This document shows positions 1 to 5,295 of a stretch of DNA of 5,295 nt, piece by piece (the first letter of the stretch is position 1; each line of letters opens with the position of its first letter). Origin of the DNA: Polaribacter sp. (GTDB lineage: Bacteria; Bacteroidota; Bacteroidia; Flavobacteriales; Flavobacteriaceae); NCBI GenBank assembly GCA_030731695.1, contig JANQTK010000013.1:2930-8224 (forward strand). Direction: 5' to 3'. A program made the translations under genes and the position numbers. The notes under the pieces were generated by a model. The model had not been told where the DNA came from. It searched no databases and saw nothing but the letters and a program-made list of their open reading frames with translations.

Positions 1-776
1 CGAACTCCAGTTATGGTACTTAATTTTTTATCTAAAAACTGTCCTTCAAAAGTGGCACTTCCTCCTAAAAAACTAGCATCAATTGTGGTAGCAGTTTCAG
101 TAGGTTTTTTGTAAGTAATGTCTAAAACCGATGAAAGTTTATCACCATACCTTGCTTGAAATCCACCTGCAGAAAAATTGATATTTTGAATCATGTTGGT
201 GTTGATAAAACTCAATCCTTCCTGTTGTCCTGAACGAATTAAAAATGGTCTATATACCTCAATGCCATTCACATACACTAAATTTTCATCGAAATTTCCT
301 CCACGAACATTGTATTGCGTACTCAATTCATTGTTATTATTTACACCAGGCAAGGTCATTAAAATATTTTCAACACCTGCATTGGGGCCTACCACATTTT
401 TTACCTTATTGATGTCGATTTTTGTTAAGCCTTGTGCTTCTTTTTTGTTGTCTTTGATGACAATTTCCTTTAATTCCTCAGTTTTAAGAATAAGAATTGG
501 AGAAAAGCGAATACCATTTCTGTTATTTGCTGATATTTTTTCGGTTAAAGTTCGGTAAGAAACGTGGCTAAAAACAAGTGTGATTTCAGTTTCAATAGGA
601 ATTCTGATGGAATAATTTCCATTTTCATCTGTTTCAGTTCCTGTGTTTCCGAAAGTAATAGAAACCTTTTCAATGGGTTGTTTGAAGCTGTTTTTTACCG
701 TTCCTTTTAAAATAGTTGTTTTTTGAGCTATCAAAAAAGCAGGAAAAAAAAGGAATAAAAAGAGTAGTTTTTTCAC
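1..776 (-). CDS. TonB-dependent outer-membrane receptor, N-terminal part (runs off the window)
   Basis: The reading frame gives 258 residues plus two bases before the left edge. Residues 1-17 form a signal peptide (MKK, then a run of L and F, ending FLIAQ, probable cut before Q18). Residues about 22-105 resemble a carboxypeptidase-regulatory-like beta-sandwich domain (DENGNYSI, then a VSYRT segment). Residues about 115-225 form the plug domain, with GVENILMTLPGV, YNVRGGNFDENLVYVNG and GGFQARYGDKLSSVLDI, all typical of Bacteroidota TonB-dependent receptors. Barrel strands start near residue 226. The family imports large substrates through the outer membrane using TonB-ExbBD energy; the substrate cannot be told from this part, and no SusD partner is visible. 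The start is GTG at 776: an in-frame stop lies at 800-798 and no other start codon comes between. The gene begins 5 bases after the stop of the M23 peptidase gene, so the two are probably co-transcribed and may be translationally coupled. Confidence 0.93.
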   Translation of the reverse strand, partial: MKKLLFLFLFFPAFLIAQKTTILKGTVKNSFKQPIEKVSITFGNTGTETDENGNYSIRIPIETEITLVFSHVSYRTLTEKISANNRNGIRFSPILILKTEELKEIVIKDNKKEAQGLTKIDINKVKNVVGPNAGVENILMTLPGVNNNNELSTQYNVRGGNFDENLVYVNGIEVYRPFLIRSGQQEGLSFINTNMIQNINFSAGGFQARYGDKLSSVLDITYKKPTETATTIDASFLGGSATFEGQFLDKKLSTITGV

Positions 777-781
777 AAAGG

Positions 782-2485
782 CTAATTTACTTGTTTTTTA
801 AAGAACGTAGCAAAAAGCTCGTTCGTATTTCCTACATTGTCATAAACTACAATTTTAAACAAATGTTTGCTACCAACCAAGATTTTATCTGTAAAATCGT
901 AGGTAAGAATTCCTGTTTTGTGATTGTATTCCATTAAAATCCATTCATCATTTATGGTTGCTCTAAAGGTATTAATACCTGAGCCAATATCGCTAATTTT
1001 TACTTTTAAAGTTTCGGAATTAGAAATCCATTGACCATCTTTTATGTGAAGTAATTGAACTTTAGGTATTTGATTATCAATTGCTAAAGTGTAATTACCT
1101 AAATATTTAGTTGTCGTAAAAAACGTGCTGTCTTTTTTTCTAGTATATTGGTATCTTGGGTATTTTGGATAATCAATATTGGCTATATAAAGTTGTTTTT
1201 TTTCTTGTTCAGTGTATTTTGAAACATCAAAAGTCAGTGTAAAATGATCATCCAATGGAATTGTTTGAGGGTGAATTTTGGCAATTCCGTTTTCAACCTT
1301 AAAATCTAAATATGTGTCTTTGTAAAAAGTATTTTTTGGAAAAGCAATTGTAACTCCATCCAAAGTATATTTGTTGAAATTTTTGGCAATTATTTTAAAA
1401 GAAGTTGTGTCAATTTTTTTGGTTAAAGTTGCATCCGTTTCTTTGCCTATCACAGGAATTTTAAGCGTACTTTCATTTCCGGAAAAATCTTTAGCAATGA
1501 TACTAATGGTATAATTGAGGTCCTTTTCGATGTTAATTTTTCCAAAATCAATCAATTCTTTATATGTTGATAATGTATTTACGGAGTCAATAAATGTTTT
1601 TTGAAATTGTGATTTGTATTTTTTAAAATGCTCATAATCAATATGTAGATTGATGTATTTACTTTCAGAAAAAGAAAAAGTTTCCAAATCATGATGGTAA
1701 AATCGTTTACCATTTACCAACATTTCAAGACTTTGAATTCCTAATTTATTATAAGCTTCATCTCCTTTATCAAAAACATCAACACCAAAACCAATGGCAT
1801 TATTGGCAATAATTTTATCGGCAATAAAATTTCCATCAACAGATTTTTTAATTGGAAGTTGAAAACTATTGTTTTGATGATTGATGTGAGAATTGTGTTC
1901 TAAAGCATACACTTTTACAGATTGAAAAATAGGAGGAATGCTATCATTAATTGCAAATCCAAAAAACAAAGGATTGATTATTTTTTCACTTTCAGTATCT
2001 CGAATTTCAAAGTGCAAGTGAGGACCACCTGAGCCACCAGTATCACCAGAAAAAGCAATCAATTCGCCTTTTTCGATTGGAAAAGTATCCTCTTTAAATC
2101 TTGTTTCTTCAATATCATAAGCTTCTTTTTTGTATTGAATAGATTTTACATACGCCTCAATTTTGGGTGCGAATTTGCTTAAATGCGCATAAACAGTAGT
2201 ATATCCATTTGGATGCGTGATGTAAACAGATTTCCCAAAACCATATTGACTTACTTTGATTCTAGAAATGTATCCTTCAGCCGCAGCAAAAACCTCTAAA
2301 CCCTCAATTCCTTGTGTTTTGATGTCTAATCCTGAATGAAAATGGTTGTTTCTTAGTTCACCAAAAGATCCCGATAATATGATGGGGATATTTAAAGGAG
2401 ATTGAAAATAATCTTTAGGGTATTTGTCTTGACAAATCCCAAAAAAATACGAAAACACTAGTAATATGAATACAATTTTTCTCAA
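782..2485 (-). CDS. M23 family zinc metallopeptidase, secreted (567 aa)
   Basis: This is a LytM/lysostaphin-type peptidase, a family that cuts peptide cross-bridges of peptidoglycan or, when degenerate, activates other hydrolases. A hydrophobic signal sequence covers residues 1-18. The catalytic domain covers about 35-175 and its key residues are intact: H50 and D54 (HSGLD), H101 (YAHLS), and H156 and H158 (GGPHLHFEIR). By comparison with LytM, H50, D54 and H158 would bind zinc and H101 and H156 would be catalytic, so the protein is probably active. The remaining ~390 residues are beta-rich and lack a named domain that I recognise; two segments (about 318-347 and 533-564) share a strand pattern ending in D-x-x-G-N, like Ig-like or bacterial surface beta-sandwiches. 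The start is TTG at 2485, since the frame has no ATG or GTG between the upstream stop at 2554-2552 and the signal peptide. The C18 sequence FFGIC is a poor lipobox, so a soluble periplasmic or exported form is favoured. It leads the operon with the TonB-dependent receptor. Confidence 0.93.
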   Translation of the reverse strand: MRKIVFILLVFSYFFGICQDKYPKDYFQSPLNIPIILSGSFGELRNNHFHSGLDIKTQGIEGLEVFAAAEGYISRIKVSQYGFGKSVYITHPNGYTTVYAHLSKFAPKIEAYVKSIQYKKEAYDIEETRFKEDTFPIEKGELIAFSGDTGGSGGPHLHFEIRDTESEKIINPLFFGFAINDSIPPIFQSVKVYALEHNSHINHQNNSFQLPIKKSVDGNFIADKIIANNAIGFGVDVFDKGDEAYNKLGIQSLEMLVNGKRFYHHDLETFSFSESKYINLHIDYEHFKKYKSQFQKTFIDSVNTLSTYKELIDFGKINIEKDLNYTISIIAKDFSGNESTLKIPVIGKETDATLTKKIDTTSFKIIAKNFNKYTLDGVTIAFPKNTFYKDTYLDFKVENGIAKIHPQTIPLDDHFTLTFDVSKYTEQEKKQLYIANIDYPKYPRYQYTRKKDSTFFTTTKYLGNYTLAIDNQIPKVQLLHIKDGQWISNSETLKVKISDIGSGINTFRATINDEWILMEYNHKTGILTYDFTDKILVGSKHLFKIVVYDNVGNTNELFATFFKKQVN

Positions 2486-2573
2486 AAGGCAATTATTTTT
2501 TGTAAAAATAGTAAAAAATACTGTTTTCGTAAATTGTTTACCATCAATGTATTAATAAAAAAGTAATTAAATG

Positions 2574-2604
2574 TTGTAAAATAAAAAACAGATTACTAAC
2601 TTTG
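2574..2604 (+). promoter_or_regulatory. Bacteroidota housekeeping promoter for the coiled-coil gene and zapA
   Basis: TTG at 2574-2576 and TAACTTTG at 2597-2604 are separated by 20 bases, matching the Bacteroidota consensus TTG-N17-23-TAnnTTTG (-33 and -7 elements). Transcription would begin near 2610, leaving a leader of about 20 bases before the ATG at 2632. No Shine-Dalgarno sequence is present, as is usual in this phylum. The element lies in the 146-base gap between divergent genes. Confidence 0.75.
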
Positions 2605-2631
2605 TAAGGATAGTTTATTCTAAATAGCAAA

Positions 2632-2922
2632 ATGAGTAATACGCTTGAAGCAGTTCATTTATTGGAGGTTACATTACAAAAATTACTTTCTAATTATGAA
2701 TTTTTGGTGAAGGAAAATCAGATTTTACTTCAATCGAATACAAAATTGCAACATCAGCTTTTAGAAAAAGAACAATTTCTAGCAAATCAGAAGAATGAAT
2801 ACGAAATGCTAAAAATTGCAAAAACTATCGAGGGCAGTAGTAAAGATACAAAAGATACAAAACTGAAAATAAATACATTGATTCGAGAAATTGATAAATG
2901 CATTGTTCAGTTACAAGAATAA
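2632..2922 (+). CDS. Small coiled-coil protein, possible ZapB-like partner of ZapA (96 aa)
   Basis: The protein is acidic to neutral, cytoplasmic (no signal or membrane segment) and mostly helical. Residues about 3-65 carry a heptad pattern of L, I and V (LLEVTLQKLLSNYEFLVKENQILL), a coiled coil with the NYEFLVKENQ type of sequence seen in FtsB and ZapB-like division proteins. A polar hinge with a KDTKDTK repeat (about 71-77) leads to a short second helix (residues 78-96). I do not recognise a named family. It is the first gene after a clear promoter and ends 10 bases before zapA. In E. coli, ZapB is an 81-residue coiled coil that binds ZapA and links Z rings to the chromosome; size, form and position make a similar role plausible here, but this is inference from context, not homology. 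The ATG at 2632 fits the promoter and the first helix. Confidence 0.85.
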   Translation: MSNTLEAVHLLEVTLQKLLSNYEFLVKENQILLQSNTKLQHQLLEKEQFLANQKNEYEMLKIAKTIEGSSKDTKDTKLKINTLIREIDKCIVQLQE

Positions 2923-2932
2923 AGTTCTTTAA

Positions 2933-3226
2933 ATGGCGGAAAAACTAAAGATTAATGTTGTAATTGCAGGCAGAACCTATCCTTTAAGTGTAAATAACAC
3001 GAATGAAGAAGAAGGAATGCGAAAGGCTGCAAATGCAATTAATAAACTGATAACTCTTTATGAGCAAAATTATGCTGTTAGCGACAAACAAGATGTTTTG
3101 GCTATGTGTGCATTGCAATTTGCTTCGAAATTAGAAATCAGTGCGTTAGATAAAAATTCCACCAATAAAGAAGCAATAGAAAAATTAAATGAATTGACCA
3201 ATTTGGTAAATGCACATTTAAAATAA
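2933..3226 (+). CDS. zapA: Cell division protein ZapA (97 aa)
   Basis: ZapA binds FtsZ in the cytoplasm, bundles its filaments and stabilises the Z ring at midcell. The sequence has the full family pattern: an N-terminal beta hairpin (KINVVIAGRTYPLSV, residues about 5-19), the EEEGMRKAANAIN segment (about 25-38), and the DKQDVLAMCALQFASKLE segment (about 51-68). The C-terminal helix, about 70-97, would form the dimer or tetramer coiled coil. The length is normal for the family. The start at 2933 lies 10 bases after the stop of the coiled-coil gene, and the two are surely one operon. The next element is the 6S RNA, with no hairpin terminator in between. Confidence 0.93.
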   Translation: MAEKLKINVVIAGRTYPLSVNNTNEEEGMRKAANAINKLITLYEQNYAVSDKQDVLAMCALQFASKLEISALDKNSTNKEAIEKLNELTNLVNAHLK

Positions 3227-3250
3227 GTTCTTTAAAATACATTAACACAC

Positions 3251-3428
3251 ACTGCCTACGTTAGTAATTTGTTTGATAAACTCAACAAAAATCTATTATA
3301 GAGGATGAGTTTTAGTTGCTAAAGCAAGCCATCAGAACTAGTTTCTTGGATGGATCCTTGATCAGCTAGTTAGTCCTAAACATGTAATAATAGAGTTTAT
3401 ATAAACCCCACTAATGTAGGCTTTTTTA
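3251..3428 (+). ncRNA. ssrS: 6S RNA (6S-Flavo type), regulator of RNA polymerase
   Basis: The gap between zapA and rny folds, by hand, into one long rod of about 175 nt. The closing stem pairs 3254-3265 with 3410-3421 (12 bp, one G-U). It is followed by 3271-3283 with 3393-3406, 13 pairs with one bulge at 3401. A large central bubble follows (3284-3301 against 3378-3392). The distal arm is built from 3302-3305/3374-3377, 3312-3318/3363-3369, 3325-3328/3357-3360, 3329-3333/3349-3353 and 3334-3337/3343-3346, closed by the loop CTAGT. Six T follow the closing stem (3422-3427), so the closing helix may help to end transcription. Closing stem, wide single-stranded bubble and interrupted distal arm are the hallmark of 6S RNA, which mimics an open promoter, binds housekeeping RNA polymerase holoenzyme and can template short product RNAs. 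A flavobacterial form (6S-Flavo) is known, and zapA next to ssrS is also the order in E. coli. The exact 5' end is not visible; no clear TAnnTTTG promoter lies just upstream, so it may be processed from the zapA transcript. Confidence 0.83.
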
Positions 3429-3445
3429 TACACTAAATTTAAATT

Positions 3446-5014
3446 ATGGATGGAATGATTCTTCCCATTATATTGGGAGTTTTAGCTGGAGTAGCTATAG
3501 GTTTTATAATCTTTAAAGCACTAGAAAAATCGAAAGGAAAAAAAATATTAGACAATACAAGAAAAGAAGCAGCTTCTATTATTAAAGAAGCAAAAATTGA
3601 TGCAGAATCAATTAAAAAAGAAAAGATTTTACAAGCTAAAGAAAAATTTATCGAGTTAAAATCAGAGCATGAAAAAGTAATCATTTCAAGAGAAAAAAAG
3701 ATATCGGAAGTAGAAAAAAGAGTTCGTGAGAAAGAGTCAATTGTTGCATCAGAAATTGATAAAAACAAAAGATTGACTAAAGTCCTTGAAGACAAAGAAA
3801 AGGATTACGATTCTAAACTTGATTTTTTAGAGAAAAAAGAAAGTGATCTTGAAAAAATGCACAGTCGTCATATTGATATGTTGGAGCAAATTTCAGGATT
3901 GTCAGTAGATGAAGCTAAAAAAGAATTGATAGCATCCTTAAAAGACCAAGCAAAATCAGAAGCGATGGCTTTTGTACAAACTTCTATAGAGGAAGCAAAA
4001 TTAACTGCAGAACAAGAAGCAAGAAAAATTGTTTTAGGAACCATTCAAAGAGTAGGAGTAGAACAAGCTGTTGAAAATTGTGTCTCTGTTTTTAACCTTG
4101 AATCTGATGATGTTAAAGGAAGAATTATTGGACGTGAAGGAAGAAATATTAGAGCTTTAGAAGCTGCTACTGGTGTTGAAATCATTGTTGATGATACTCC
4201 AGATGCCATTATTTTATCTTGTTTTGATCCAGTTCGTAGAGAAATTGCACGTTTGGCAATGCACAAATTGGTAACTGATGGAAGAATTCACCCAGCAAGA
4301 ATTGAAGAAGTTGTTGAAAAAACTGAAAAACAAATTACCCAAGAAATCATCGAAATTGGAAAAAGAACGGTGATTGATTTAGGAATTCATGGTTTGAATC
4401 CGGAGTTAATTAAAATTATAGGACGAATGAAATATCGTTCATCTTATGGTCAAAATTTATTACAACACTCGCGTGAAGTTGCCAATCTTTGTGGGATCAT
4501 GGCTGCTGAAATGGGATTGAATGTAAAGTTGGCTAAAAGAGCAGGGTTGTTGCACGATATAGGAAAAGTTCCAGATGCAGAAAGTGATTTGCCTCACGCA
4601 TTATTAGGTATGCAATGGGCTGAAAAATATGGTGAAAAAGAGGAAGTTTGCAATGCGATTGGAGCACACCATGATGAAATTGAAATGAAATATTTGATTT
4701 CGCCAATTGTACAAGTTTGCGATGCTATTTCAGGTGCAAGACCAGGCGCAAGACGTCAAGTGTTGGATTCGTATATTCAACGTTTAAAAGACTTAGAAAA
4801 CATTGCTTTTGGTTTTCCAGGAGTGCAAAAAGCTTATGCAATTCAAGCAGGACGTGAATTGCGTGTGATGGTTGAAAGTGGTAAAGTGAGTGATACCAAA
4901 GCATCGGAATTGTCATTTAGTATTTCTCAAAAAATTCAAAATGACATGACCTATCCAGGGCAAGTAAAAGTGACCGTAATCAGAGAAACTAGAGCTGTAA
5001 ACGTAGCTAAATAA
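3446..5014 (+). CDS. rny: Ribonuclease Y (522 aa)
   Basis: RNase Y is a membrane-anchored endoribonuclease that makes initiating cuts in mRNA and some structured RNAs. The domains are complete and in the standard order. An N-terminal membrane helix lies at about 4-24. A long, highly charged coiled coil rich in K and E covers about 28-195. A KH RNA-binding domain covers about 210-275, with its GRIIGREGRNIR loop at 225-236. An HD phosphohydrolase domain covers about 330-430, with H341, the H370-D371 pair in LLHDIGK, H408/H409 and D426 as likely metal ligands. A conserved C-terminal domain follows, with YAIQAGRELRVMV at about 464-476. The length fits the family (about 520). The ATG at 3446 sets the membrane helix directly at the N-terminus. 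It starts 18 bases after the end of the 6S RNA; no convincing promoter lies in that gap, so transcription may come from further upstream. It ends in front of a bidirectional terminator. Confidence 0.97.
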   Translation: MDGMILPIILGVLAGVAIGFIIFKALEKSKGKKILDNTRKEAASIIKEAKIDAESIKKEKILQAKEKFIELKSEHEKVIISREKKISEVEKRVREKESIVASEIDKNKRLTKVLEDKEKDYDSKLDFLEKKESDLEKMHSRHIDMLEQISGLSVDEAKKELIASLKDQAKSEAMAFVQTSIEEAKLTAEQEARKIVLGTIQRVGVEQAVENCVSVFNLESDDVKGRIIGREGRNIRALEAATGVEIIVDDTPDAIILSCFDPVRREIARLAMHKLVTDGRIHPARIEEVVEKTEKQITQEIIEIGKRTVIDLGIHGLNPELIKIIGRMKYRSSYGQNLLQHSREVANLCGIMAAEMGLNVKLAKRAGLLHDIGKVPDAESDLPHALLGMQWAEKYGEKEEVCNAIGAHHDEIEMKYLISPIVQVCDAISGARPGARRQVLDSYIQRLKDLENIAFGFPGVQKAYAIQAGRELRVMVESGKVSDTKASELSFSISQKIQNDMTYPGQVKVTVIRETRAVNVAK

Positions 5015-5073
5015 ATACTTCTTTTAGCTTCTTCTAAAGGAGGAAATAATTTTACAAAAAAATATAATTTTAA

Positions 5074-5104
5074 AAAAAATCTTGCTTAAAAAGCAAGATT
5101 TTTT
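5074..5104. terminator. Bidirectional intrinsic terminator between rny and xerD
   Basis: A perfect inverted repeat pairs 5074-5087 with 5091-5104 around a loop of three A. Its core is ATCTTGCTT against AAGCAAGAT. The outer flank is A-rich on the left and T-rich on the right, so either strand yields a hairpin ending in a U-run. It lies 59 bases after the rny stop and about 100 bases past the xerD stop on the other strand, as expected for a terminator shared by convergent genes. Confidence 0.88.
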
Positions 5105-5174
5105 ATTTCAAAAAAAGCTCTAAAAACCTTTTCTTTAAAGATTTTCTTCAAACAAGTTTTCAAATCACTAAGAG

Positions 5175-5205
5175 TTCCTTCCCTTTGGGAAGGCTAGGAT
5201 GGGCT
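5175..5205. repeat. REP-like palindromic intergenic repeat
   Basis: A 7-bp GC-rich inverted repeat, CCTTCCC (5177-5183) and GGGAAGG (5187-5193) around TTT, is followed by CTAGGATGGGCTT. On the minus strand it reads AAGCCCATCCTAG and then the palindrome. It stands out by its GC content in an AT-rich spacer. From memory, very similar CCCATCCTAxCCTTCCCxxxGGGAAGG elements are scattered between genes in Flavobacterium genomes; I could not count copies here because only one is in the window. It begins 1 base behind the xerD stop, so it falls in the 3' untranslated part of that transcript, where the hairpin could protect RNA ends. It has no U-run of its own, so it is not a standard terminator. Confidence 0.6.
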
Positions 5206-5295
5206 TTATCTTCTAGGATGATACGTTTCTACAACATCACGCAAATAACTTTTATCCAAATGCACGTAAATTTCTGTTGTGGTAATACTTTCATG
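5206..5295 (-). CDS. xerD: Site-specific tyrosine recombinase XerD, last 29 codons (runs off the window)
   Basis: The minus strand from the right edge reads HESITTTEIYVHLD, continues to YHPRR and stops at TAA (5208-5206). This is the C-terminus of a tyrosine recombinase: the first residue in the window corresponds to the conserved His of the LGH motif, and the Tyr nine residues later is the nucleophile that attacks DNA (the same H-to-Y spacing as in E. coli XerD). The HLD and YHPRR ending is typical of the XerD of Bacteroidota, which with a partner recombinase or alone resolves chromosome dimers at dif. Only the very end is present, so the XerC/XerD distinction rests on this tail and on memory of flavobacterial XerD. 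The gene converges on rny and shares its terminator. Confidence 0.85.
   Translation of the reverse strand, partial: HESITTTEIYVHLDKSYLRDVVETYHPRR

Noticed and set aside
193..558. 121-codon open frame on the plus strand opposite the TonB-dependent receptor
   Set aside because: The minus-strand frame encodes a clear signal peptide, carboxypeptidase-like domain and plug domain; the plus-strand frame shows no recognisable protein.
782..2485. Lipoprotein reading of the M23 signal peptide (Cys18)
   Set aside because: FFGIC lacks the Leu and the small residue next to Cys that a lipobox needs.
2503..2547. Possible minus-strand promoter for the M23 operon: TATTTTTT (2520-2513) or TATTTTTA (2510-2503), with TTG at 2547-2545
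   Set aside because: The -7 matches lack the final G, and the TTG is 24 bases from the nearer one, outside the usual range. A promoter must be in this gap, but I cannot place it.
3439..3795. 118-codon open frame on the minus strand opposite the start of rny
   Set aside because: It is the antisense shadow of the K- and E-rich coiled coil of RNase Y (giving S- and F-rich protein) and has no family features.
5021..5040. Small hairpin TTTTAG/CTAAAG just after the rny stop
   Set aside because: Only about six weak pairs and no U-run; the strong terminator is at 5074-5104.
5036..5043. AAAGGAGG, a perfect Shine-Dalgarno-like sequence after rny
   Set aside because: No start codon or open frame follows at a useful distance, and genes in this window do not use Shine-Dalgarno sequences.

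Overview
The window looks like chromosomal DNA of a Bacteroidota bacterium of the class Flavobacteriia, close to Flavobacterium. The reasons are the strongly AT-rich composition, a TAnnTTTG-type promoter, starts without Shine-Dalgarno sequences, a TonB-dependent receptor with an N-terminal carboxypeptidase-like domain, a flavobacterial type of XerD, and a 6S RNA of flavobacterial layout. No mobile element, CRISPR array or defence system is visible. This is mainly a housekeeping region.

Left part (1-2485, minus strand): a two-gene envelope operon. A secreted or periplasmic M23-family zinc metallopeptidase (TTG start at 2485) is followed after 5 bases by a TonB-dependent outer-membrane receptor (GTG start at 776) that runs off the left edge.

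Middle (2486-5014, plus strand): a well-formed Bacteroidota promoter at 2574-2604 drives a small coiled-coil protein and the cell-division protein ZapA, separated by 10 bases. The 219-base gap after zapA is filled by a long rod-shaped RNA with a U-run at its end, read here as 6S RNA (ssrS, 6S-Flavo type). It is followed by the gene for ribonuclease Y (rny), the membrane-anchored endoribonuclease that initiates mRNA decay.

Right part (5015-5295): rny and a convergent tyrosine recombinase gene (xerD, only the last 29 codons present) share a bidirectional terminator hairpin at 5074-5104. A REP-like palindromic repeat lies directly behind the xerD stop codon.

Functionally the window joins envelope peptidoglycan and uptake functions, Z-ring assembly (ZapA and a possible ZapB-like partner), global control of RNA polymerase (6S RNA), mRNA turnover (RNase Y) and chromosome dimer resolution (XerD). 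The most interesting points are the 6S RNA beside zapA, an arrangement also known in Escherichia coli, and the small coiled-coil gene that probably encodes a ZapA partner.
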